Positions 7,652 to 17,336 of a stretch of 64,000 bases of DNA are shown in pieces (positions within the stretch are counted from its first letter, which is position 1; each line of letters opens with the position of its first letter). A program made the translations under genes and the position numbers. The DNA is taken from NCBI RefSeq assembly GCF_004217135.1, contig NZ_SHKK01000001.1, forward strand, positions 6,882,001 through 6,946,000, written 5' to 3'. This stretch comes from Micromonospora violae. Lineage in GTDB: Bacteria; Actinomycetota; Actinomycetes; Mycobacteriales; Micromonosporaceae. The notes below the pieces were generated by a model that did not search any database, was not told the origin of the DNA, and saw nothing but the letters and a program-made list of their open reading frames with translations.

Positions 7652-9709
7652 TCAGCTCGCCGTGCAGGTCAGCGTCGGGGTGCTCGGCGTACCGGTGGAC
7701 GAGCCGAGGAACCCGAACGTGGTGCTGGCACCGGCACCCAGTGCGCCGTTGTAGGCGACGTTGCGGGCGGTGACCGTGGACCCCTGGCTCGTGACTGTCG
7801 CGTTCCAGGCCTGGGTGACGCTCTGACCACCGGGGAAGGTCCACGTCACGGTCCAGTTGCTGATCGCCGAGGTGCCGGCGGTGACCCGTACCTCGCCCTG
7901 GAAGCCGCCGGTCCACTGGTTGGTCATCGCGTACGTCGCGGTGCAGCCGGCCGCCGGCGGCGGCGTCGTGGGCGGTGGGGTGGTCGGTGGTGGGGTCGTG
8001 GGCGGCGGCGTGGTGACGGAGCCACCCCAACCGGCGGTGGAGTCCAGCCAGGCGGCGCGTCGCAGCATCCAGTCCTGCATGACCTGGACCTGGCCCTGCC
8101 AGGTGGGCGAGGTCGGGGTGCGGAAGAAGCTGACCGTCGGCGCCGTCAGGATGGGCCAGCGTTGGAAGTTGCGCTGGGCCGCGTTGGTCAGCGGGGTCGC
8201 GAGGGCGTTGATCCGGGTCTGGAGCGCGGCGTCGGAGAGCAGGCCGCGTCGGAGCGTCTGCCAGCGCGATCGGGCCTGGTTGACGAACGCGGGGTCCCGC
8301 AGCAACTGGGCGAACCAGTCGTTCGCCGACGGCTGCCGGGTCTGCTGATGCTGCCAGCCCGACACCTGGTCGTTGGCGAAGAACCCGCCGACGCCGAAGC
8401 TGAGGTCGAAGTCCCACAGCGGACCCGCGAAGATCTTGCTGTCCCGGTCCTTGTAGAAGTGCGAGCTACGGACGTACGCGTCCATCTCCCGACTCAACTC
8501 GTTGATGATCATGAGGTCGATGAAGGAGTCGACATCGATGTACTTGCGGTAACCGGTGGTCGGGTCGGCGAAGTTCGACGAGTGCAGCACGTCGTGGAAC
8601 TCCTGGATGTGACCGCGTAACCAGTCCCGTTGTTGCGGTTGCAGGGGCGACGGATCGGCCACCTCAAGGTAGTTCCAGCAGGTGGCGGCCGGCCCGGTGC
8701 ACGGCAGCGTGGGCTCCTCGGCCGCCATCCACTCGAACTTCCAGATGTACCCGCCCTGGATCTTCGGCAGGGTCACATCGTCTTCGTCCAACTGCTTCAG
8801 GTCGAGGCGGTCCTTGGAGTTCTTGATCGTCTCCATGAACATGTAGACGCCCATGTAGTCGCTGGCACCCACCGGGCCGGCGTCCGTGTTGAGATAGAAC
8901 TCGACAAACCGGTAGCGCGGCGCCGGCAGCCCCATCTCGCGTCCGAGGTCGTAGACGAGCGCCTCGCGGATCAGCGCCTTGTCCGGGAACGGGCCCCGCA
9001 ACACCCAGTCGGAGTCGGCGGGCATGCCCAGCACCGGGTAGTCGGCGTCGTCGTCCTCGTTGTCCCAGAACTCGACGCGGAACGGCGTCTTCTCGAACGT
9101 CGCGGACGAGTTGCCGCGCAGCCGGAACCCGGCTCGGGTGCTGAGGGTCGGGGCGGCCGCCAACGAGGTGGTACCACCGCCCGCCGGTTCGAACATCATG
9201 GTGGTGGCGTCGAAGTACTCACGATCTGGCCGACCCGCGCCGTACGAATCGATCAGCACCACCGGCAGGTCGTGCGCGGTGGTGACGTTCTGCGCGGCGT
9301 ACATGGCGGTGCCGGGCGCGCCCGTCGGGGTCTGGTCGACGAACGCCTGTGCCCGCAACTGGGTGGTGCGGGTGAAGCGCAGCGCCGAGCCGGAATAGAG
9401 CGACGACTGGGCGGTGGGCGGCTGCCCGTTGGTGGTGTAGCGGATCTGGGCGCCGCTGACCGTGCTGCTCAGCGTCACCGCCACCTCCCCCTGGAAGGTG
9501 CCGCTGGGTACGGAGAAGATGATGTCGCCGGTCAGGTCGTCTGCCGCGGCCGGTGCGGCGACGGGTCTGGCGGCCTGGCTGGCGGCTACGGGTTCGGCGC
9601 CGGCCTGTGGCGAAGACACCACGAGCAGCCCTGCGACGAACACGGTGGCGGCGGCGATCCCGGCGGCACGAAGTGCCACCATCGGGAGACCGGTGTTGCG
9701 GGTGGTCAT
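7652..9709 (-). CDS. secreted CotH-kinase-like protein with CBM2
   Basis: A 685-residue secreted protein. A signal peptide (about 1-38) is followed by a beta-sandwich chitobiase-like segment (SGAQIRYTTNGQPPT), a CotH-like kinase domain (about 145-480: FRLRGNSSATFEKTPFRVEF, the ALIREALVYDLGREMG helix, and the metal-binding GPLWDFDLSFG), a TPPP-repeat linker, and a C-terminal family 2 cellulose-binding module (CTATYAMTNQWTGGFQ, SNWTVTWTFPGGQ). The ATG at 9709 overlaps the VTC gene stop (ATGA); GTG at 9715 is an alternative. CotH proteins of spores phosphorylate proteins or glutamate; here the CBM2 suggests action at a polysaccharide or cell-wall surface. Third gene of an operon with VTC and DUF4956 proteins. 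Confidence 0.9.
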   Translation of the reverse strand: MTTRNTGLPMVALRAAGIAAATVFVAGLLVVSSPQAGAEPVAASQAARPVAAPAAADDLTGDIIFSVPSGTFQGEVAVTLSSTVSGAQIRYTTNGQPPTAQSSLYSGSALRFTRTTQLRAQAFVDQTPTGAPGTAMYAAQNVTTAHDLPVVLIDSYGAGRPDREYFDATTMMFEPAGGGTTSLAAAPTLSTRAGFRLRGNSSATFEKTPFRVEFWDNEDDDADYPVLGMPADSDWVLRGPFPDKALIREALVYDLGREMGLPAPRYRFVEFYLNTDAGPVGASDYMGVYMFMETIKNSKDRLDLKQLDEDDVTLPKIQGGYIWKFEWMAAEEPTLPCTGPAATCWNYLEVADPSPLQPQQRDWLRGHIQEFHDVLHSSNFADPTTGYRKYIDVDSFIDLMIINELSREMDAYVRSSHFYKDRDSKIFAGPLWDFDLSFGVGGFFANDQVSGWQHQQTRQPSANDWFAQLLRDPAFVNQARSRWQTLRRGLLSDAALQTRINALATPLTNAAQRNFQRWPILTAPTVSFFRTPTSPTWQGQVQVMQDWMLRRAAWLDSTAGWGGSVTTPPPTTPPPTTPPPTTPPPAAGCTATYAMTNQWTGGFQGEVRVTAGTSAISNWTVTWTFPGGQSVTQAWNATVTSQGSTVTARNVAYNGALGAGASTTFGFLGSSTGTPSTPTLTCTAS

Positions 9710-10527
9710 GCGCACGATGCCTCCTGTCCTGATCGGGTGGGAACGGTCAACTCCGAGAGCGCCGAGGGCGGGTTGGCGCGGAAGTGGCGGCGTAGCGTCC
9801 GCCGCCATGGCACGTCGGGTAGGTCCATGCGGAGAGCCGCGAGACCGGTGGCGTACTTCGAGATGCGGACCGGCCTGGTCCCGCGCTGCCACAGAATGCG
9901 GTCGACCAGTGAGGCGGCCGAGCTGGTCTTGGTCTCGACGACGGCGATGCCGGGCAGTCGCAGGGCGCGGTCGCCGTTCTGCCAGGTGAGCCCGGTGTCG
10001 ATGGTGACCCGGCTCGCCGTTCTCGGTAGCAGCAGAGTGGAGCGACGGTAGCTGGTGACCAGCACCGGCTCGAACGGGCTGGCCGCCAGGTCGGACAGGA
10101 TCGACTCCCGATCGAGCACGTCGTTCACGAAGCCGCGCCCGGACCGGACGGTGCGGCGGTCCTCGGCGAGATACGGCAGTCGGTGCTTGGTGACCCGTCC
10201 GCGCGCGCCGCTGAGCTTCACCTCCAGCCAGCACTGGGCCGAGTCGAGGTAGGTCCGGGTCCGCACCTTGAAGCGCCGACGCCGCCGGTACGCGGCGCAG
10301 TGGTAGCTGGCCAGACCAGGCGTGTCGAAGTACACCGACTCGTACCGGAAGCTGCGCTCACCATCGATCTCCAACACCCTGGCGTACGGGGTGAGCTGGT
10401 CCAGCAGGCGCGGCAACTCCTCGACCGCGACCACGTACTTGCGGTCCACCCTGCTCTGCAACGCCGCGCGGTCGATCACCTCGGCGAGGGCGATCGGCGT
10501 CAGCCTCGCCAGCGGTGGCGCGCTCAT
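9706..10527 (-). CDS. VTC-domain protein (polyphosphate polymerase-like)
   Basis: A 273-residue protein of the VTC/CYTH-like tunnel fold. Conserved basic and acidic strands are visible: SRVDRKYVVAVEELPRLL, RYESVYFDTPGLASYH, RRRRFKVRTRTYLDS, CWLEVKLSGARGRVTKHR, VLVTSYRRSTLLLP, RVTIDTGL and IAVVETKTSSAAS. The family includes the catalytic core of yeast polyphosphate polymerase, where these charged strands bind ATP and the polyphosphate chain. No membrane segment. Start and stop both overlap neighbours by ATGA. Polymerase activity is inferred from the fold, not shown. Confidence 0.88.
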   Translation of the reverse strand: MSAPPLARLTPIALAEVIDRAALQSRVDRKYVVAVEELPRLLDQLTPYARVLEIDGERSFRYESVYFDTPGLASYHCAAYRRRRRFKVRTRTYLDSAQCWLEVKLSGARGRVTKHRLPYLAEDRRTVRSGRGFVNDVLDRESILSDLAASPFEPVLVTSYRRSTLLLPRTASRVTIDTGLTWQNGDRALRLPGIAVVETKTSSAASLVDRILWQRGTRPVRISKYATGLAALRMDLPDVPWRRTLRRHFRANPPSALSELTVPTRSGQEASCA

Positions 10528-11126
10528 CGGAGCGCTCCGGCCCGCACGGGTCCGCCGGTGCCGGCCGTTCCGCTGCGCCGGGCGACCGAGTACCGGACGT
10601 CGACCACTGTGGTCTCGTTGACCAGGTCGAGTCGCTGGACGATGGCGTTGTGCACGCGGGCGTTGAGCAGTTGCTCCAGATGGGCGACGAGGGCGACCTG
10701 GTCGGTGACGGCGGAGTCGAGCACCATGATCTGGTGCCGGTAGTGCCGGAGCAGCCGCCGGTGATCACCGACGAACATCACCGCGACGATGAGTGCCATC
10801 AGGCCCCCGCTGAGCCAGACCGAGGTGGTGCTGAGCGCGCCGAGAATGCCCAGTGCGAGAGCGCTGAAGTAGTACGCCACCTCGTGCTGGTCGAGCTCCG
10901 TCGACCGGAGTCGGATGATGGAGAGCACCCCGAACAGCGCCAGCCCCAGTCCGAGCCCGGCACCGACATCGCTGGCGCTCAGCGCGCTGGCCACCGCGAG
11001 GACGCCGACGTTGACCCCCAGGTACGCGACGACCAGGTCGCGCCGACGGTGTCGCGGGAAGTAGAGCCCGAAGACGAGCAGCGCCACCGCGCAGATGTCG
11101 ATCGCGAACAGGACGAGCTGCGACAT
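10524..11126 (-). CDS. DUF4956 membrane protein
   Basis: A 200-residue protein with hydrophobic segments near residues 5-22, 30-48, 52-68, 84-102 and 104-118, then a cytoplasmic tail. The ALFGVLSIIRLRSTELDQHEVAYYF segment after the third helix is the family hallmark. GGAGGAA precedes the ATG at 11126. It heads the operon DUF4956-VTC-CotH, whose genes overlap at both junctions. The same trio recurs in many bacteria, suggesting one functional unit, but the role of DUF4956 is unknown. Confidence 0.87.
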   Translation of the reverse strand: MSQLVLFAIDICAVALLVFGLYFPRHRRRDLVVAYLGVNVGVLAVASALSASDVGAGLGLGLALFGVLSIIRLRSTELDQHEVAYYFSALALGILGALSTTSVWLSGGLMALIVAVMFVGDHRRLLRHYRHQIMVLDSAVTDQVALVAHLEQLLNARVHNAIVQRLDLVNETTVVDVRYSVARRSGTAGTGGPVRAGALR

Positions 11127-11223
11127 CGCTGGGTTCCTCCTGATGTGCCGCCGGAACGGGCCGCCGCCAGGCCGCCGTCGCTGCGTGGCGACCTGCGGAA
11201 GGTGGCCAGCCCTCCGGATTACT

Positions 11224-11247
11224 TTTCGGTAAAGTTTCGGTATTTCG
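11224..11247. promoter_or_regulatory. TTTCGG repeat operator downstream of the DUF4956 promoter
   Basis: TTTCGGT occurs at 11224-11230 and 11235-11241, one helical turn apart, with a partial third TTTCG at 11243-11247. On the transcribed strand these are CCGAAA repeats lying just after the predicted start. CGAA-N-TTCG elements are known targets of sugar-responsive repressors of the XlnR/BxlR kind in streptomycetes; assignment here is inference. Confidence 0.45.
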
Positions 11248-11254
11248 TTGGGTG

Positions 11255-11283
11255 ACTGTAAGCAAAACATCAATGCAAGTCAA
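11255..11283 (-). promoter_or_regulatory. promoter of the DUF4956-VTC-CotH operon
   Basis: On the minus strand TTGACT (11283-11278), 17 bases, TACAGT (11260-11255). The start is predicted near 11248, giving a leader of about 120 bases. Confidence 0.65.
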
Positions 11284-11385
11284 TGCGTCAGCCATGCCTG
11301 GACCCGGGCCTCCTGGGCTGATGGCAGGGGATCAATGCGGCTGACATGGGCGTCCCTGCGGGCGTTGCCTCGGGTCATCGGGTCG

Positions 11386-11398
11386 CCGAAAATTTCGG
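11386..11398. promoter_or_regulatory. 13-base palindrome CCGAAA-A-TTTCGG
   Basis: A perfect odd-centred inverted repeat of the CGAA-N-TTCG type, in the space between the DUF4956 operon and the beta-helix protein gene. It shares its half-site with the TTTCGG repeats 140 bases away, so one repressor could bind both and possibly loop the DNA. Confidence 0.5.
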
Positions 11399-11433
11399 AG
11401 TCTTTCGGGTGCGGCCGTTGTGCCCTGTGGTCA

Positions 11434-11452
11434 ACGATTCAGCTCCAAAGGA
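11434..11452. repeat. 19-base element shared with 32592-32610
   Basis: ACGATTCAGCTCCAAAGGA here is the exact reverse complement of 32592-32610, 21 kb away. Here the bases GCTCC-AAA-GGAGC can fold locally; at the other copy a full 13-base-pair hairpin is present. It looks like a dispersed intergenic repeat. Confidence 0.6.
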
Positions 11453-11500
11453 GCGCCGCGGCGCCTGTGCCCCCTGGATGGGCTGCTCCCCGTCGGCCGC

Positions 11501-11518
11501 AGTTGTCGCAGGTCCGGC
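11501..11518. repeat. 18-base repeat, left copy
   Basis: AGTTGTCGCAGGTCCGGC here matches 14600-14617 at 17 of 18 bases. Both are preceded by CTGCT-CCCGT-like sequence, with a seven-base gap in this copy. The pair brackets the beta-helix/CBM13 gene. Confidence 0.5.
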
Positions 11519-11671
11519 ACCCCCGGGCCGGTTCCTGGTGCGCTCGTTCCTCAGTCTTCGGTGTGGCCGCCACGGCAGATTCGTCGGACGACGTTGACAG
11601 GGGTGAGTGGCCAACATGGCCGATCTGCCCGATCCTACCGCATTTGCACATAGACGCCCTCCAATTGACGG

Positions 11672-11700
11672 TTGCATTGGTCAGACGTGTGACCTACGCT
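11672..11700 (+). promoter_or_regulatory. possible promoter of the beta-helix protein gene
   Basis: TTGCAT (11672-11677), 17 bases, TACGCT (11695-11700). The leader would be about 138 bases. A TTGACG at 11665-11670 lacks a good -10 at the right spacing. Confidence 0.3.
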
Positions 11701-11769
11701 CCCAGTAAGAATTTCGGGGCGGTTAACAAAGAGTGCGGTCGGGGCGACGGAAGTCCCGCCGGCCCTTAG

Positions 11770-14538
<2,769 letters not shown>

Positions 14539-14550
14539 CCCGACCAGACC

Positions 14551-14582
14551 CCGGGGCCAGGCCGACACGGGCCTGGCCCCGG
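14551..14582. terminator. hairpin terminator
   Basis: A 13-base-pair perfect stem (14551-14563 with 14570-14582) and six-base loop, 12 bases after the beta-helix gene stop. Confidence 0.75.
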
Positions 14583-14599
14583 CCATCTCTGCTGCCCGT

Positions 14600-14617
14600 A
14601 GCTGTCGCAGGTCCGGC
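14600..14617. repeat. 18-base repeat, right copy
   Basis: AGCTGTCGCAGGTCCGGC, one mismatch from 11501-11518, placed just after the terminator of the gene that the two copies bracket. Confidence 0.5.
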
Positions 14618-14669
14618 GTCCCTGTGGTTGGGCGGGAAACTGTGTCCCCAGCCGGCGCTGCCGACGTCG

Positions 14670-14891
14670 TTACTTGGCGGCGCTCAGGGCGACGATTGCC
14701 TGGGCGGTGCGGAAGTACGGGCTGCGACCGAGGTCGCCCACGGTGGTGATGTTGAACGCCTCCTTGAGCAGTTTGGCGTCTCCGGCGCTGACGCCGGTGA
14801 GGGCGTTCACCGGGGAGTCGACCAGCTCGGCGAGGGTCTTGTCCTGGTAAGCCTTGACGACGAGCTTGCTGAAATCTGCGGTGACGCTCAC
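14670..14891 (-). CDS. small protein with helix-hairpin-helix-like segment
   Basis: A 73-residue protein starting at GTG 14891 with GAGGAG five bases before it. The C-terminal half (LTGVSAGDAKLLKEAFNI, TVGDLGRSPYFRTAQAIVAL) has the helix-G-V-S-helix spacing of helix-hairpin-helix domains that bind DNA backbones or proteins. No membrane segment or signal. It lies downstream of the ion channel gene in the same direction, 67 bases away. Function unknown; the GTG start and strong ribosome site argue that it is a real gene. Confidence 0.65.
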   Translation of the reverse strand: MSVTADFSKLVVKAYQDKTLAELVDSPVNALTGVSAGDAKLLKEAFNITTVGDLGRSPYFRTAQAIVALSAAK

Positions 14892-14958
14892 GCGATCTCC
14901 TCGGAACAGTGGGTGGGACATCTCACCCGGAAGCGGAACTAGCGGGGGAATTAGATCA

Positions 14959-15864
14959 TCACGGACGAACAGAGTCCACAGGGGACGGTCGTGCGTCACG
15001 TGCCCTGCCCGTGGCCTTCGGCAGCCGGTGCTCCAAGTCGGCGATGATGGTGTGTAGCTGTGCCAACTGTTCGTGCACGGACGGCTCGCTGACGTCATCG
15101 CTGATCTCCGGCTGGCCGGCACGAGCCGCTGCCGCGCGTTCCTCCTGATGGGCTTCGTCCAGGGCGTTCAGGACCACCCCCACCAGGAGGTTCGTCAGCA
15201 GATAGCAGGCGGCGACCATGTACGAGACGTAGTACAACACCGCCCACTCGGTGACCTCCCGGCCGGCCTGGAGGGTGTCGGTGATGCCGTCCAGCGACAA
15301 CAGCAGGAACAGCGTGAGCATCGCCTGCCCCACTGTGCCGTACCGCTCGGGAATCGCCGTACCGAACAACATCCAGCCGAGCATCGCGTACCCGTACAGC
15401 ACGAGGACCGTGACCAGGAGAAAGCTGCCGAGCCCCGGAAGGCTGCGCCGGATCCCGACGAGGATCACGCGCAGACTGGGGAAGAGGCGGAACGCGCGGA
15501 CGATGCGGGCGAGGCGCAACAGCCTCAGCATCGTGATGTTCTCGCGTATCCCGGGCATCAGCGGAGCCGCGACGATGATCAGGTCGAAGACGTTCCACGG
15601 ATCTCGGAAGAAGTCGCCGGGCCGTCGCAGGTACGCCCCGAAGCGCGCCAGGAGCTCGGCCACGAAGTACACCAGACACGCGTACTCGATTGTCTGCAGC
15701 GGCGCTCCCGCCACCGCGATCGATCGGCCGTACGTCTCCAGTCCCAGCGCCAGCGCGTTGAGGACGATCACGACGAAACTGGCCAGACTGAACCAGGGGG
15801 CGGCCGTCAACTCCTGGCACGCATCGGCCAGCCGGTGCAACCGAGGGGTTGCTGCGCTCGTCAT
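14959..15864 (-). CDS. voltage-gated-type ion channel (single-domain, six transmembrane)
   Basis: A 301-residue ion transport protein. S1-S3 lie within residues 20-105, and the S4 voltage sensor has arginines every third position (LRLLRLARIVRAFRLFPSLR). The S5-pore-S6 module runs about 140-235 and ends in LLTNLLVGVVLNALDE. The pore helix reads LTLFLLLSLDGITD where bacterial sodium channels have a TLESW filter, so the acidic residue is aspartate and the tryptophan is missing. A charged C-terminal helix (HEQLAQLHTIIADLEHRL) could form the tetrameric coiled coil usual in these channels. It should form a homotetramer in the membrane; ion selectivity is uncertain because of the altered filter. Confidence 0.88.
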   Translation of the reverse strand: MTSAATPRLHRLADACQELTAAPWFSLASFVVIVLNALALGLETYGRSIAVAGAPLQTIEYACLVYFVAELLARFGAYLRRPGDFFRDPWNVFDLIIVAAPLMPGIRENITMLRLLRLARIVRAFRLFPSLRVILVGIRRSLPGLGSFLLVTVLVLYGYAMLGWMLFGTAIPERYGTVGQAMLTLFLLLSLDGITDTLQAGREVTEWAVLYYVSYMVAACYLLTNLLVGVVLNALDEAHQEERAAAARAGQPEISDDVSEPSVHEQLAQLHTIIADLEHRLPKATGRARDARPSPVDSVRP

Positions 15865-15959
15865 CGTTCCTCTTCGACCCGTTCGGGATCATGTTGCGGA
15901 CCAGCTCACCGCATCTCCGGGGCCGCGTGGGCCGATTGTCCGACCGGAGTGACGGCGGT

Positions 15960-15985
15960 GGCGGCCACCAGCATCGATGGCCGCC
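15960..15985. terminator. short hairpin downstream of the amphi-Trp gene
   Basis: GGCGGCCA (15960-15967) pairs with TGGCCGCC (15978-15985) over a ten-base loop, 25 bases beyond the minus-strand stop at 16010. Modest stability and no U-tract. Confidence 0.4.
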
Positions 15986-16009
15986 GTGCGACACGTTGTC
16001 GGCCAGAGG

Positions 16010-16309
16010 TCACGCCTCTGGTGCGACCTCGGCCTGCTGGTCTCCGCTCGGAGGCTCCTCGACGGCCTCCACTGCCGGTGCGGACGTCGGTACGGTCCAG
16101 GAGAACTCGATCTCGACGGACAGCTCCGTCTCGCTCTCCTGTTCGATCTCCAGCTCGCAACGGACGGTGTCCGCCACGGAGACGGCCCCCGCCGCGCCGT
16201 AGAAGAGCCGCCCATCGGACTCCAACTGGTGGGCGAGCTGACGCAGCCAGGCGGCCAGATCCGAGCGTGACACCGTGCGGGCGTCCTCGTAGATATCCAT
16301 GCCGGCCAT
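16010..16309 (-). CDS. amphi-Trp domain protein
   Basis: A 99-residue acidic protein (96 if the second ATG, at 16300, is used). The pattern of an N-terminal helix (SRSDLAAWLRQLAHQLESDGRL), a GGAVSVADTV-like turn and alternating strands with a late tryptophan (VRCELEIEQESETELSVEIEFSW) matches the amphi-Trp domain, a small module of unknown biochemical role. The tail is proline- and glutamate-rich. Neither start has a strong ribosome binding site. Confidence 0.72.
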   Translation of the reverse strand: MAGMDIYEDARTVSRSDLAAWLRQLAHQLESDGRLFYGAAGAVSVADTVRCELEIEQESETELSVEIEFSWTVPTSAPAVEAVEEPPSGDQQAEVAPEA

Positions 16310-16457
16310 GCTCGCATTCCACAAGGGACGGACAGGGGTAGGGCTTCGACCGCACGTGCGTTGGCCGCATGATATGGATCTTGTGGCGATCGGCCGCCGA
16401 CAGGGGAAATGTCGGCGTGGCAGGTGCCGCCGGACTCCTGGTGGGTACAGGTGGGAG

Positions 16458-16754
16458 ATGACATCTACCTGGAAGCCCCACGAAAAGCACGGCACCCTGT
16501 CGGAGAAGGACAAGCGCGAGCTGCCGGAGAGCGTCTTCGCGTTCCCCGGAAAACGCAAGGAGCCGATGACCGACGCGGGCCACGTCCGCAACGCCATCGC
16601 CCGGTTCGACCAGGTGCAGGGCGTCACCGACAAGGACCGCGATCTGGCCTTCCAGAACATCCTCGCCGCCGCCAAGCACTACGGTGTCGAGGTTGCCGAG
16701 ACGAACTGGCACCAACTGGGCAAGCTCCCGCACACGCCGAACCCTGCCCACTAA
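16458..16754 (+). CDS. DUF6582-like small protein
   Basis: A 98-residue soluble protein beginning MTSTWKPHEKHGTLSEKDK. The motifs LPESVFAFPGKRKEPMTDAGHVRNAIARF and AAAKHYGVEV resemble a small family found both on chromosomes and near phage structural genes. The start ATG at 16458 is preceded by AGGTGGGAG. Length and composition fit the family. No function is known. Assignment is from memory of the motif pattern. Confidence 0.7.
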   Translation: MTSTWKPHEKHGTLSEKDKRELPESVFAFPGKRKEPMTDAGHVRNAIARFDQVQGVTDKDRDLAFQNILAAAKHYGVEVAETNWHQLGKLPHTPNPAH

Positions 16755-16757
16755 CGG

Positions 16758-17183
16758 TCATTCCGCCTTCAACGCGGCGAGAACGTCGAGGTAGTGCGGG
16801 TTCTGCATGACGCCCAGCACGTTGCCGAACGGGTCGACCACCGCCGCGGTGATGAACCCGGTGTCGCCGCGCGGGGTGATCGGCTGGTACTCCGTGGCAC
16901 CCATCGCCAACAGTCGCTCGACCGTCGCGTCGAGGTCGTCGACGTGCCAGTACATGACCACGCCGCCCGGTTCGGTCCCCGCGCCGGCCGGCGCGTACCT
17001 GCGGTCGATGATGCCCAGTTCGGCCTGGTAGTCCCCGATGCGGAACTCGGTGTAGGCCGGGCGTCCGTCGGGGCCGGGGCGCATAAAGTACGCCTCGACG
17101 CCGAGGAGGTCCGCGTACCACGCCGTGGCCGCTGCCACGTCGTCCGCCCAGATGGTGAGTGTGGCAAATCCTCGCAGGCTCAT
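16758..17183 (-). CDS. VOC family protein (glyoxalase/bleomycin-resistance fold)
   Basis: A 141-residue metal-site fold protein with two beta-alpha-beta-beta-beta modules. It opens MSLRGFATLTIWADDVAAATAWYADLLG and ends with GFITAAVVDPFGNVLGVMQNP. The candidate metal or substrate positions (WHVDDLDATVERLLAMG, VDPFGN) are present. GAGGACA precedes the ATG at 17183. It is convergent with the DUF6582 gene, with stops only three bases apart. VOC members range from glyoxalase to antibiotic-binding proteins; the substrate cannot be assigned. Confidence 0.85.
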   Translation of the reverse strand: MSLRGFATLTIWADDVAAATAWYADLLGVEAYFMRPGPDGRPAYTEFRIGDYQAELGIIDRRYAPAGAGTEPGGVVMYWHVDDLDATVERLLAMGATEYQPITPRGDTGFITAAVVDPFGNVLGVMQNPHYLDVLAALKAE

Positions 17184-17336
17184 GGGTTGTCCTCTCGTCG
17201 ATGGCGTTGGTGCCGGGACGGGGCCGAGATCGACGGTACGCCCCGTCCCCGAGCCGGGAACCGACGCCGCGGGCGGCATCTTTCGTCACCTCCCGGGTAG
17301 TCCGCGCCATTGCCCGTACGAATGGCGGGGGAGAGC

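Noticed and set aside
14600..14617. Phage attachment site
   Set aside because: The repeat has a partner at 11501, but no integrase, excisionase or tRNA gene lies near.
16458..16754. Prophage remnant signalled by the DUF6582-like gene
   Set aside because: No other phage gene is nearby, and related small proteins occur on chromosomes.
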